Shown: piece after piece, positions 24,374 through 34,057 of the stretch | Layout of the letters: each line of letters opens with the position of its first letter | Numbering within the stretch: position 1 is the stretch's first letter | Assembly (NCBI GenBank): GCA_003151955.1 | Contig: PLZB01000016.1 | Coordinates: 1-41,024, forward strand | Direction: 5' to 3' | Source of the DNA: Acidimicrobiaceae bacterium | GTDB lineage: Bacteria; Actinomycetota; Acidimicrobiia; Acidimicrobiales; UBA8190 | Length of the DNA stretch: 41,024 nt | The notes under the pieces: model-generated | Told to the model about the DNA's origin: nothing | The model's database searches: none | The model's input: the letters and a program-made list of their open reading frames with translations, nothing else | Made by a program: the position numbers and the translations under genes

Positions 24374-24852
24374 GCGTCGTCGAGGAGGGGACCGGCATCC
24401 TCGTAGCCCTGCCGGACGCCTTGGCCCGCCCTCCGGGTCAGCTGGTCGGGGTCGTAGAGCATCCAGTAGGCGTTCCGGGCGTGCTTCCGGGCCCGGTTGA
24501 CGCACACCCGGGCCAGAGCGGCGGGGTCGTCGTCCTCGTTCTCGTGGACGAAGACCTCCAGGATGTGGGTGTTGGTCAGGAGCTGCGCCAGCATGAGGCC
24601 CTGGGAGGCCTCGTGGGCGCAGACCTGGTCGATGGCGGCCCGACCGGGCATGCCGAGGGCGACCACGGTCCGACAGCCCTCTTCCTCGATGAGCTTCTTG
24701 CAGGCCACGCCGAGGTCTTTGAAGCCGGGCACCGTACGGCGGACGACCTCGAACCGCTCACCGTGCCCCGGGCACTGGGCGAGCTCGTCGACGGCTTCGG
24801 CCCCCATGTCGTAACGGGCGAACATGGTGTCGACCACGCCGATCCGGTCCAT
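24352..24852 (-). CDS. ribC: Archaeal-type riboflavin synthase
   Basis: A 166-residue enzyme that dismutates 6,7-dimethyl-8-ribityllumazine to riboflavin. The whole protein matches the archaeal RibC family and not the usual bacterial RibE: IGVVDTMFARYDM, RRTVPGFKDLGVACKKLIEE, VALGMPGRAAIDQVCAHEAS, GLMLAQLLTNTHILEVFVHE, and near the end RAGQGVRQGYEDAGPL. Length is normal. The ATG at 24852 lies 6 nt after a TACACT -10 box, so the mRNA is probably leaderless. It is divergent from bioA (55 nt between starts). Other riboflavin genes are not in the window. Confidence 0.9.
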   Translation of the reverse strand: MDRIGVVDTMFARYDMGAEAVDELAQCPGHGERFEVVRRTVPGFKDLGVACKKLIEEEGCRTVVALGMPGRAAIDQVCAHEASQGLMLAQLLTNTHILEVFVHENEDDDPAALARVCVNRARKHARNAYWMLYDPDQLTRRAGQGVRQGYEDAGPLLDDAQPSPRS

Positions 24853-24858
24853 GGGGCC

Positions 24859-24864
24859 AGTGTA
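24859..24864 (-). promoter_or_regulatory. -10 box (TACACT) of a probable leaderless ribC transcript
   Basis: TACACT on the minus strand ends 6 nt before the ATG and no ribosome binding site intervenes. TTGACC occurs further upstream, but at 26 nt spacing, too far for a standard -35. Confidence 0.45.
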
Positions 24865-24870
24865 CGGCGG

Positions 24871-24900
24871 TTGGACTGCACCGCCGACCTGGTCAAGACT
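24871..24900 (+). promoter_or_regulatory. Putative promoter of the bioAFD operon
   Basis: TTGGAC (24871-24876) and AAGACT (24895-24900) are 18 nt apart, with the ATG of bioA 7 nt after the second box. The arrangement suggests a leaderless transcript, although the -10 lacks the usual first T. It overlaps the ribC promoter region, so the two cofactor transcripts are divergent from one short spacer. Confidence 0.4.
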
Positions 24901-24907
24901 CGGGGCG

Positions 24908-26250
24908 ATGACCGACCAGGGGACCGGGGCCGGGGGGGCGACCCCGCCGACGAGCGACGGCTGGGTGGCCCGGGACGCCGCCGTCGTCTGGCATGGATTC
25001 ACCCAAATGGCCGCCTATGCCGGAAGCGCCCCCATCGTGGTGGACCGGGCCGAGGGCCGGGAGCTCATCGACGTCGACGGAAAGCGCTACCTCGATGCCA
25101 TCTCGTCGCTCTGGGTCACCACCCTGGGTCATCGCGTCCCGGAGCTCGATGCGGCCCTCAGAAGCCAGCTCGACAAAGTCGCCCATTCGACCCTCCTGGG
25201 CAACGGCAGCCGGGTCGCCATCGAGCTGGCGGAGGCGTTGGCCGGGGTGGTACCGGTCGACGCCCCCCACATCGTCTTCGCCTCGGACGGTGCTGCCGCG
25301 GTGGAGCAGGCCGTCAAGATCGCCTTCCAGTACTGGACGAACCAGGGCATCGAGGGCCGCCATGGCTACCTGGCCCTGGGCAACGCCTACCATGGGGACA
25401 CCGTCGGCTCGCTCTCCGTGGGCGACGGTGGCTTCGGTACCGATGTCTTCGACCCGATGCGGTTCCCGGTCATCCGGACCCCCGGCTACGACGACCCCGG
25501 CTGGGCGTCCAAAGCGATCGCAGCCATCGAGCGCCACGCCGACGAATTGGCCGCGGTCGTGCTCGAACCGCTGGTCCAGGGGGCCTCGGGGATCCTCGTG
25601 GCCGAGCCCGACGATGTCGCCGCCGTGGGCTCCGCCTGCCGCCGACTCGGCGTGCTCCTCGTGGCCGACGAGGTCGCCACCGGCTTCGGCAGGACCGGAC
25701 GCCTGTTCGCCTCCGAGTGGAGCGGGCTCCGCCCCGACATCCTCTGCCTCGGCAAGGGGCTCACCGGCGGATACCTGCCCATGTCGGCCACCGTGGTGGC
25801 CGGAGCCGTCTTCGCCGCCTTCCTCGGTGAGGACCTCGGCCCGAAGACCTTTTACCACGGCCATTCCTATGGGGGGAACGCACTGGCTGCCGCCGTCGCC
25901 CTCGAGCACCTGAGGCTCCTGCAGGCCTGGGACGTCCTCGACAACGTGGAGGCCCGAGCCGGGCAGTTGGCCGACCTGCTCGCCGGCCGGGTGGCGGGAC
26001 ACCCGGCCGTCCGAGTCGTCCGCCAGCAGGGCCTGATGGTCGGGGTCGAGCTGGCCCCACCCCGCCCCGGCCTCCGTTGGGGTCGCCGGGTCTGCGCCGG
26101 ATCCGTCGCCAGGGGGGTTCTCCTCCGGCCCCTCGGTGATGTGGTCGTGATCATGCCCCCCCTCACCGTCACCGATGGGGAGGTGATCCGCATCGTCGAT
26201 GCACTGACAGCGGCCCTCGACGATGTGGTCACCGAATCTGGAGACCTGAC

Positions 26251-26254
<4 letters not shown>
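24908..26254 (+). CDS. bioA: Adenosylmethionine-8-amino-7-oxononanoate aminotransferase BioA
   Basis: A PLP-dependent aminotransferase making 7,8-diaminopelargonate from KAPA with SAM as amino donor; cytosolic. It has 448 residues. Family features: YLDAISSLWVTTLGHRVPELDAA, HSTLLGNGSRVAIELAEAL, FASDGAAAVEQAVKIAFQYW, NAYHGDTVGSLSVG, the aspartate in VADEVATGFGRTG, and the PLP lysine in CLGKGLTGGYLPMS. The ATG at 24908 is supported by the promoter and the normal N-terminus. bioF starts inside its stop codon region (GTGA overlap). First gene of the bioAFD operon. Confidence 0.94.
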
Positions 26255-27437
<1,183 letters not shown>

Positions 27438-27441
<4 letters not shown>

Positions 27442-28109
27442 ACGGCACCCGACCCGACGTCGTGGTCCTGGTGGTCGGAACCGGTACCGAGGTGGGCAAG
27501 ACGTGGGTCTCGGCTCGGCTGCTCGAGGCTTGGCGTGACTCGGGACTCACGGTGGCGGCCCGGAAGCCGGTCCAGTCCTTCGAGCCCGGACAGGGCCCCA
27601 CGGATGCGGACATCCTGGCCGCAGCCAGCGGCGAGGAGCCGACCGCGATCTGCGCGTCGCACCGGTGGTACGAGGCGGCGATGGCGCCGCCGATGGCCGC
27701 CGACCTCCTCGGCCTCCCGTCGTTCACGGTGGCGGAGTTGGTCCGGGAGCTGGCGTGGCCGCCGGGTTCCACCGATGTCGGCCTGGTCGAGTCGGCCGGT
27801 GGGGTCCGGTCCCCGCTGGCGGACGACGGCGACGGGGTCGACCTCCTCCGGATCCTGGCCCCTGATGCGGTGATCCTCGTGGCCGACGCCGGTCTCGGCA
27901 CCATCAACGGGGTCCGTCTGGCCATCGACGCCCTGGGGGGCATCGGATCGGGGCTGCGTCCGGTCGTCTATCTGAACCGATTCGACCCTGAAGACGAGCT
28001 CCACCGGCGGAACCGGGACTGGCTCTCCGCCCGCGACGGTTCCGACGTGGTGGTCGGGTCAGAAGGCGGGCTGGACGACTTGGCCCACCGGTTGGGCCTT
28101 CCTCACTGA
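27438..28109 (+). CDS. bioD: Dethiobiotin synthetase BioD
   Basis: An ATP-dependent carboxylation enzyme closing the ureido ring of dethiobiotin. It has 223 residues with the P-loop VVGTGTEVGKTWVSARL at the N-terminus, the substrate lysine region ARKPVQSFEPG, TDADIL, the mid-domain LVESAGGVRSPLADDGDG, and the nucleotide motif YLNRFDP. The GTG at 27438 overlaps bioF by 4 nt. The 3' end overlaps the convergent membrane-protein gene by 7 nt. BioB is encoded on the opposite strand 1.5 kb away; no bioC or bioH lies in the window. Confidence 0.93.
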
Positions 28110-29368
28110 AGGGCCGGGGCTGTGTCGTGCCGGTCGCCACGGGGTGGGGACGGGCTGGATGTGTCGGCCGAGCGGACCGGGAAGGCGAGGGCCAGCACGG
28201 CGACGAGCGATACCATCACCACGGACCACCAGGCCCAGGGGCCCCGCCACCCGAGTTCGGCAAAGCCGGTGGCGAACATGACCAGGGCACCGGTCGCGGC
28301 GAAGCGGACCCGACCGGCCCGGGCCGAGACGAGCAGGGCCACGGCCAGGGCGGGCCAGGTGTAATAGCCGACCATCGCCGCCTCGAAGCCGTTGCGAACG
28401 GCCAGAGTTGCCGCCACCACCCAGATGACCAGATCGGTCCGGGAAGTCCGACGGCAGACCGACCAGCCGATCACTGCCGCCAGGGCCACGGCCACGGTCC
28501 GGGGTGGGCCGGCCTGGACCCGCCCGGCGCCCAGATGGTGGGCGAACCGGGTCCATGGAGTGGGGTGGTCCAGGATGTAGCTGCTCGGTTGGCCCACGAT
28601 GTTGTGGAGTGTTCCTCCGAGGTCGACGGCCAGCGGCCCGGCCAGGAGCACGGTGGCGGGGACGGCAGATCGGACGACCAGGGCCAGGCGGGAGCCCCGC
28701 GGGGCCAGGGCCAGGATGGCGGGCAGGACGACAAGGACCAGTGGCTGGAAGGCGACTCCGGCCCCGAGGAGCCACCCGCATCGACGCCAGCGACCCGAGA
28801 AGGCGGCGAGCAGGGCGTAGAGGCCGAACGCCACCGCCAGTGGGTCCTCGGGGTGCCAGTTCCACACGATGGGGTTCCACAGCGCCGCCGCCTCCAGCAG
28901 GGCGAGAACGGCCCGCCTTCGGGTCGGGACCCCCAGGCTCCTGGCCAGGGCGTCGAGGGGGAAGAGCACGAAGCACCCCGCCACGAGGTCGACCGGACCC
29001 AGTACCAGCCACGAGAGCGGGGTGGTGACAGCGGTGAGGGGCATGCCGGGCTGGAGGTGGAGGGCCTGGCTGAGGGCAACCTCCGGGGCCATGAGCACGA
29101 GGATCCCGGGAAAGGTGTCGATGTAGGTCCGCGACGAGTAGAGCCGGGAGAGGTGGCCGTGGATCAGCTCGCTGGTGGCTGAATAGGTGTGCCACATGTC
29201 ACCAGGGGTCTGCCAGACGTCGACGTGCTGGACCGCCGGGCCCCACCAGAGGACGTAGTTCACCGACACCACGGCCAGGGCCGCCGCCGCCGCCAAAGGG
29301 ACCAGATGGACGTGGACCCATTCGGTGACGAGCTCGACGCCCGGCCGGCCCGCCCGTTTCCCTGCCAC
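28103..29368 (-). CDS. Polytopic GT-C-like membrane protein, paralogue of the one at 9541-10800
   Basis: A 421-residue protein with about 9-11 membrane segments. It shares its motif order with the pilus-locus paralogue: TPGDMWHTYSATSELI, YIDTFPGILVLMAPEVALS, TTPLSWLVLGPVDL, NWHPEDPLAVAFGLYALLAAF, GVAFQPLVLVVLP and YTWPALAVAL. Function unknown; a lipid-linked sugar transferase is plausible. The GTG at 29368 lies 6 nt after TACCGT, suggesting its own leaderless promoter, although it also follows bsaP by 23 nt on the same strand and could be co-transcribed with bioB-bsaP. Confidence 0.75.
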   Translation of the reverse strand: MAGKRAGRPGVELVTEWVHVHLVPLAAAAALAVVSVNYVLWWGPAVQHVDVWQTPGDMWHTYSATSELIHGHLSRLYSSRTYIDTFPGILVLMAPEVALSQALHLQPGMPLTAVTTPLSWLVLGPVDLVAGCFVLFPLDALARSLGVPTRRRAVLALLEAAALWNPIVWNWHPEDPLAVAFGLYALLAAFSGRWRRCGWLLGAGVAFQPLVLVVLPAILALAPRGSRLALVVRSAVPATVLLAGPLAVDLGGTLHNIVGQPSSYILDHPTPWTRFAHHLGAGRVQAGPPRTVAVALAAVIGWSVCRRTSRTDLVIWVVAATLAVRNGFEAAMVGYYTWPALAVALLVSARAGRVRFAATGALVMFATGFAELGWRGPWAWWSVVMVSLVAVLALAFPVRSADTSSPSPPRGDRHDTAPALQ

Positions 29369-29374
29369 CGCTGA

Positions 29375-29380
29375 ACGGTA
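29375..29380 (-). promoter_or_regulatory. -10 box (TACCGT) before the GT-C-like gene
   Basis: TACCGT on the minus strand lies 6 nt before the GTG start in the short gap after bsaP. It is the same hexamer at the same distance as in front of bioB. Confidence 0.4.
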
Positions 29381-29391
29381 GCCGAGGGGGC

Positions 29392-29571
29392 TCAGGGATC
29401 GGCGACCGGGCCGTGGTCACGACATCGGGCTGTATATCCCGACGGCGAGACCGCGACGGTGAGCTTCCGCCCGCAACGGCGACAGAAACGCGGAGGGTCG
29501 AGCAGTCGCGAACAGCCCGGGCAGTCAGCCAGGGCCCCGCCGCAGCCGGGACAGAAGGCCGGCGGGGACAC
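29392..29571 (-). CDS. bsaP: Small Cys-rich protein, BsaP-like (biotin synthase auxiliary protein)
   Basis: A 59-residue protein. It has three CxxC pairs (CPGC, CPGC, CRRC) and a further Cys50/His53. Size, Cys content and position directly after bioB match the actinobacterial auxiliary protein BsaP, reported to bind an iron-sulfur cluster and to be needed for BioB activity. The GTG start lies one codon after the bioB TGA and in the same reading frame. No separate ribosome binding site is visible, so it depends on terminating bioB ribosomes or on read-through. A simple zinc ribbon is the alternative reading. Confidence 0.75.
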   Translation of the reverse strand: MSPPAFCPGCGGALADCPGCSRLLDPPRFCRRCGRKLTVAVSPSGYTARCRDHGPVADP

Positions 29572-29574
29572 CGC

Positions 29575-30675
29575 TCAGAAGGCCGCGGTGAGGGCCCCGA
29601 CGGGCATGCGCAGGTCCTCGAGCATCCGGAGGTCCTCCTGGGGGGACCGGCCCAGGGTGGTGAGGTAGTTCCCGACGATCAGGGCGTTGATCCCCGAGGT
29701 CATCCCCATGGCCTGGAGGTCCCGGAGGGTCACCTCCCGGCCCCCCGCGTAGCGGAGGATCACCGAGGGGAGGGCCAGCCGGAAGAGGGCGATCCAGCGG
29801 ATGGCCTCCCACGCTCCCACCACCGGCCGGTCCCCAAGGGGGGTTCCCGGTCGGGGGTTCAGGAAGTTGACGGGCACCTCGGTGGGCCCGAGCTCCTGGA
29901 GCTGGATCAGGAGCTCGACCCGTTGGGCGTCGGTCTCCCCCATCCCGACCAGTGCCCCGCAGCAGAGCTCCATCCCGTGGTCCAGGACGAGTCGGCAGGT
30001 CTCGACCCGTTCGTCCCAGGTGTGGGTGGTGACGACACTGGGGAAGAAGGACTGGGCCGTCTCCACGTTGTGGTTGTAACGGTGGACGCCTCCCTGGGCG
30101 AGACGCCGGGCCTGGTCGTCGCTCAGGATCCCGGCCGAGACGGCGACGTTCAGGCCGGTGGCGGCCCGGACCTCGGGGACCAGCTCCAGGAGGCGGCCCA
30201 TGGTCCGCTCGTCCGGACCCCGGATGGCCAGGACGATGCAGAATTCGGTGGCCCCCAGAGCAGCCGTCTCGGCGGCGGCCCGGAGGACCTCGTCGGTGTC
30301 GAGGAAGGGGGTGGCCTTGACCGGCGTGTCGAAGCGCGAGGACTGCGAGCAGAAGTGGCAGTCCTCCGGGCATCCCCCGGTCTTGGCCGAGAGGATCCCC
30401 TCCACCTCGACCTCGGGGCCGCACCACTCCAGGCGGACCTGGTGGGCCAGGGAGGCGAGGGCCACGACCGACTCGTCCGGAACCGTGGCAAGGGCGGCCA
30501 ACTCGTCGGGGTGCAGGAGTCGGCGCTCGTCGAGGAGCGCCGTCCCGGCCGCGGCCACCAGCGCCCTGGCCCCGGCCGCCGTCGGGGGGTCCGGAAGGGT
30601 GACCGGGCAGTGCGGGTTGGGCCCGCGCAGCGTTACGGTGCTACGCGTTGGCTCGAGGGAGGCATCTCCGGGCAT
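29575..30675 (-). CDS. bioB: Biotin synthase BioB
   Basis: A radical-SAM enzyme inserting sulfur into dethiobiotin. It has 366 residues. The SAM-cluster motif CPEDCHFCSQS is intact; other conserved parts are SRFDTPVKATPFL, GATEFCIVLAIRGPDER, VHRYNHNVETAQSFF, CCGALVGMGETDAQRVEL, VPVNFLNPRPGTPL and VGNYLTTLGRSPQED. At the position of the second auxiliary-cluster cysteine (E. coli Cys128) this protein has NVAVSAG, without Cys. The ATG at 30675 lies 6 nt after TACCGT; an in-frame GTG at 30678 and an upstream start at 30702 are less likely. bsaP follows at once. Confidence 0.95.
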   Translation of the reverse strand: MPGDASLEPTRSTVTLRGPNPHCPVTLPDPPTAAGARALVAAAGTALLDERRLLHPDELAALATVPDESVVALASLAHQVRLEWCGPEVEVEGILSAKTGGCPEDCHFCSQSSRFDTPVKATPFLDTDEVLRAAAETAALGATEFCIVLAIRGPDERTMGRLLELVPEVRAATGLNVAVSAGILSDDQARRLAQGGVHRYNHNVETAQSFFPSVVTTHTWDERVETCRLVLDHGMELCCGALVGMGETDAQRVELLIQLQELGPTEVPVNFLNPRPGTPLGDRPVVGAWEAIRWIALFRLALPSVILRYAGGREVTLRDLQAMGMTSGINALIVGNYLTTLGRSPQEDLRMLEDLRMPVGALTAAF

Positions 30676-30681
30676 CACGCC

Positions 30682-30687
30682 ACGGTA
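30682..30687 (-). promoter_or_regulatory. -10 box (TACCGT) of a probable leaderless bioB transcript
   Basis: TACCGT on the minus strand lies 6 nt before the bioB ATG, with no ribosome binding site between. It sits in the 40-nt divergent gap shared with the acyl-CoA dehydrogenase gene. Confidence 0.45.
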
Positions 30688-30715
30688 GTGGCCGCCCCGC
30701 ACGAGGAGGGAATCG

Positions 30716-32014
30716 ATGGCCTGGGATTTCGAGACCGAACCCGCCTACGAGGCCAAGCTGGCCTGGGCCCGACAATTCGTCCAGAAGGAGATCCTCCCGC
30801 TCGAGACCCTCGAGCTCGAGTACGACGACCTCGAGCGGGCGGTCCGCCCCCTCCAGGACCAGGTCAAGGCGCAAGGCCTCTGGGCCGCCCACATGTCCCC
30901 GGAGCTCGGTGGGATGGGATTCGGGCAGGTCAAGCTGGGCCTCCTCCACGAGATCCTGGGTCGCTGCTGGTTGGCTCCCATGGTCTTCGGGAACAACGCC
31001 CCTGATTCCGGCAACGCCGAGCTGCTGGCCATCGGCATCGAGCAGTCGGGTCGGGAGGAGCACCGGGAGCAGTGGCTGGAGCCCCTCCTGGACGGTCGGA
31101 TGCGGAGCGCTTTCTCGATGACGGAGCCCGGAGCAGGCGCCGACCCGACCCTGATCGCCACCACCGCGGCACGCGACGGTGACGAATGGGTCGTCAACGG
31201 GCACAAGTGGTTCACCTCCAACGGATCGGTGGCCGACTTCCTCATCGTCATGGCGGTCACCAATCCGGATGTCCACCCCTACCAGGGCAGCTCCATGATC
31301 GTCGTGCCCGCCGATGCCCCCGGGGTCGACATCGTCCGTGACGTCCCCACCATGGAGGACCCGACCGCCCACTACGGGAAGTTCGGCGCCCACTCCGAGA
31401 TCCTCTACCGAGACGTCAGGGTCCCTATCGAGAACCTGGTCGGACGGGAAGGGGAGGGTTTCCGACTGGCCCAGGCCCGGCTGGGCCCGGGTCGGATCCA
31501 CCACTGCATGCGCTGGCTGGGCCAGTCCCAGCGGGCCTTCGACATGCTCTGCGAGCGGGCCGTGTCCCGCTACCTGCACGGCTCGCTCCTGTCGGACAAG
31601 CAGATGGTCCAGAGCTGGGTGGCCGACTCCATGGCCGAGATGACGGCGGCACGGCTCATGACCCTCCAGGCGGCGTGGAAGATGGACCGGGACGGTGCGG
31701 CCGCGGCCCGGGTCGAGATCGCCATGATCAAGTACTACGGAGCCACGGTGCTCTACAACGTCATCGACCGGGCCATCCAGGTCCACGGGTCGCTCGGCTT
31801 CTCCACCGACCTGCCCCTCGAGCACATGTACCGGGCCGCCCGGGCAGCCCGGATCTACGACGGCCCGGACGAGGTCCACAAGGTGACCGTGGCCCGTCAG
31901 GTGCTGAAGCGGTACGCGCCGGTCGAGGTGCCGACCGAGCACGTGCCCACCCGGACCGAGCAGGCCCGGGCCAAGTTCGCCGACCTGCTCCTGGACATCG
32001 CCGCCACCGGCTGA
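30716..32014 (+). CDS. Acyl-CoA dehydrogenase family protein
   Basis: An FAD-dependent acyl-CoA oxidation enzyme of 432 residues. Motifs: MSPELGGMGFGQVKLGLL, the FAD/substrate segment SMTEPGAGADPTLIATTA, NGHKWFTSNGS, RVPIENLVGREGEGFRLAQARLGPGR, and the C-terminal VHGSLGFSTDLPLEHMYRAARAARIYDGPDEVHK. The last motif resembles ACAD10/11-type members. Substrate not deducible. AGGAGGG lies 5 nt upstream of the ATG. It is monocistronic on present evidence and divergent from bioB. Confidence 0.92.
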   Translation: MAWDFETEPAYEAKLAWARQFVQKEILPLETLELEYDDLERAVRPLQDQVKAQGLWAAHMSPELGGMGFGQVKLGLLHEILGRCWLAPMVFGNNAPDSGNAELLAIGIEQSGREEHREQWLEPLLDGRMRSAFSMTEPGAGADPTLIATTAARDGDEWVVNGHKWFTSNGSVADFLIVMAVTNPDVHPYQGSSMIVVPADAPGVDIVRDVPTMEDPTAHYGKFGAHSEILYRDVRVPIENLVGREGEGFRLAQARLGPGRIHHCMRWLGQSQRAFDMLCERAVSRYLHGSLLSDKQMVQSWVADSMAEMTAARLMTLQAAWKMDRDGAAAARVEIAMIKYYGATVLYNVIDRAIQVHGSLGFSTDLPLEHMYRAARAARIYDGPDEVHKVTVARQVLKRYAPVEVPTEHVPTRTEQARAKFADLLLDIAATG

Positions 32015-32056
32015 GAGGCCGGGCCCACCCGACACGGCCGATTCCCGAGGCCGGGT

Positions 32057-32062
32057 TAGGGT
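32057..32062 (+). promoter_or_regulatory. -10 box (TAGGGT) before the O-antigen ligase-like gene
   Basis: TAGGGT ends 7 nt before the GTG at 32070. A second in-frame GTG follows immediately. No ribosome binding site is seen, consistent with a leaderless transcript. Confidence 0.4.
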
Positions 32063-32069
32063 TCGTGCC

Positions 32070-34004
32070 GTGGTGACGCTGCTTCGGCTCGAACGCGACG
32101 CGACGCGCCCGACGGCGAGTCGCCCGGAGTGGTTGGTGGCGTTCCTGGCCTTCCTCCTCTGCGTCGCCGTGGTCCCGCAGCTCACCGATACCCCATGGTC
32201 GCCGCATCAGGCGGTCATGTTCGTCATCGGAGCGGCCGGGATACCGCTGCTCTTTGCTCGTGCACTCGGGTACGGCCGGGCCGAGTGGGGGGCCCCGACG
32301 GTGTGGGCGGCCCGCTTCGCCCTCGGGTTCCTGGTGGCCGGCTTCCTCTCGGCCCTGCTGTCGGCCAAGCCGTCCCTGGCCTTCGTCGGGCTCTTCGAGT
32401 GGGGGACTGGCTGGGGCTTCATGGTGGCCCTGGCCGGCGCCTGGGCCCTGGGTTCAGGGCTCGGCGACCAGGGTCGGGAGATCCTGGAGCGGGCACTGAT
32501 CGTCGGCGCCGTCGTCAACGCCGTGGTGGCCATCCTGCAGGAGACGGTCGGGCTGGGGTCGATCGGGATCCCCATGGCGGCAGCGCAGGCCAACGGCCTG
32601 CTCGGCAACCCCGTCTATCTGGGCGCCCTCCTGGTCGGTGCCCTGGCCCTCCTGGCCCCTCGGATCCGGACCGATCTCCGCCGGTGGTGGCTCCCCGTGG
32701 TTGTGGTCTCGGTCGGACTGGGGATGACCGGGGAACGACTTCCCAGCCTGGTGGCGGTGATTGTGGTCGTGTGGGCCCTGGTGTCGGCCTTCCGGGCCCG
32801 GCCAGCGGACGCAGGGGCCGGGTCAGGAGCCCGACGTCGCCTGATCGGGTTCGCCGTCCTGACCGGGCTCGGGGGTGTGGTCGGCTCGCAGGCGGGTCAG
32901 TGGCTTCACGGCTTCGGGGTGGCCAGCTCGCTCGCCAGCAGCAACACCGGTGGGCTCTACAGCGATCGGTTCGAGGCTTGGCGGGTGGCTGCACAGGTCC
33001 TACCCCACCGCATCTTCTTGGGGTATGGGCCAGGGCAATTCCGGGCCGCCACCCTGGCCCACTTCCCCCTGGCCTTCGACCGCGCCCACCCCGCCGGCTT
33101 CTTTTCCGACGCTCATAACTTCATCGTCGAGTACGCCGTGACCACCGGCGTGATCGGGCTGGGGTTCTTCCTGGTCTGGGTCGGCCTGAGCTTCTGGCAG
33201 CGGCGGGGACCACTGGTGGGTTTCGCCGCCGTCCTGCTCCTGACCGGGCTGGCCGAGCCACTCAATATCGTCGTGACCACCCTGGCCGTCCTGGCTCTGG
33301 GTGCGGCCCGGCCCAGGCGGGCCGCAGCGGATCCTGTCGAACGCTTATCCGGGGAGGCCGAGTTGGGCGTAGCCGACTGGACGTTCCCCCTGCGTCGGGC
33401 CTGTGTGGCCGGCGGGCTGGTGGGCGTCCTCCTCGGAGCAGCCCTCGTCACCGGGGACATCCTCTACACCAAGAGCGCCGCCCAATTCGCGGTGGGGGAG
33501 GATGCGTCGGCCCTTCGGTACGGAAACGCCGCCAACTTCCTGCTCCGGTACTGGCCCGAGCCGGCCAGCCTCCTGGGTCAGATCCACGTGATCACCGGAA
33601 CGGCGGCCGGCCACCCCGGCGGGGTAACCCTGGGCGAGATCGCCCGTCCGGGCCAGGGTCGACTCGATCCTGCCATCGGATGGTTCCAGGTTGCGGCCCG
33701 GAGGGATCCGACCAACGGAGGGCTCTGGAACCAGGTGGCCGGCCTCCAGGCGTCGGCCGGCGAGGACGGGCCGGCCTACCAGTCGGCGTTGCGGGCGGAG
33801 CAGTACTCGCCCTGGAACCCAAACATCCTGCGGAACCTGGCCACCATCGCGGCAGGCCGTCACGACACGGTGGCGGAGCGGCATTGGTTAACCCTCTACC
33901 TGGAGGTGGAGCCGAACGCCACCTGGGCCCGTCAGGACCTGACCCAGGGGTGCGCGGCGACGGCGGTGAACGGATTCCACGGACCCAACTCCGGCATCTG
34001 CTGA
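32070..34004 (+). CDS. O-antigen ligase/polymerase-like membrane protein with soluble C-terminal region
   Basis: A 644-residue protein. About 11-12 membrane segments fill residues 20-470. The Wzy_C-type periplasmic loop lies at about 295-355: SNTGGLYSDRFEAWRVAAQVLPHR, FLGYGPGQFRAATLAHFP and SDAHNFIVEYAVTTG; loops of this kind hold catalytic Arg/His in WaaL/Wzy proteins. After a last helix the C-terminal 170 residues are soluble and look TPR-like (PAIGWFQVAARRDPTNGGLW, AYQSALRAEQYSPWNPNILRNLA). It probably polymerises or attaches a lipid-linked glycan at the cell surface. A sugar-phosphate transferase gene follows 53 nt later. Confidence 0.82.
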   Translation: MVTLLRLERDATRPTASRPEWLVAFLAFLLCVAVVPQLTDTPWSPHQAVMFVIGAAGIPLLFARALGYGRAEWGAPTVWAARFALGFLVAGFLSALLSAKPSLAFVGLFEWGTGWGFMVALAGAWALGSGLGDQGREILERALIVGAVVNAVVAILQETVGLGSIGIPMAAAQANGLLGNPVYLGALLVGALALLAPRIRTDLRRWWLPVVVVSVGLGMTGERLPSLVAVIVVVWALVSAFRARPADAGAGSGARRRLIGFAVLTGLGGVVGSQAGQWLHGFGVASSLASSNTGGLYSDRFEAWRVAAQVLPHRIFLGYGPGQFRAATLAHFPLAFDRAHPAGFFSDAHNFIVEYAVTTGVIGLGFFLVWVGLSFWQRRGPLVGFAAVLLLTGLAEPLNIVVTTLAVLALGAARPRRAAADPVERLSGEAELGVADWTFPLRRACVAGGLVGVLLGAALVTGDILYTKSAAQFAVGEDASALRYGNAANFLLRYWPEPASLLGQIHVITGTAAGHPGGVTLGEIARPGQGRLDPAIGWFQVAARRDPTNGGLWNQVAGLQASAGEDGPAYQSALRAEQYSPWNPNILRNLATIAAGRHDTVAERHWLTLYLEVEPNATWARQDLTQGCAATAVNGFHGPNSGIC

Positions 34005-34057
34005 GGGGAGCCCCCGGGAGCCCCGGAGGCGCCACCCCGGCGTAGTTGAATGGTGGG

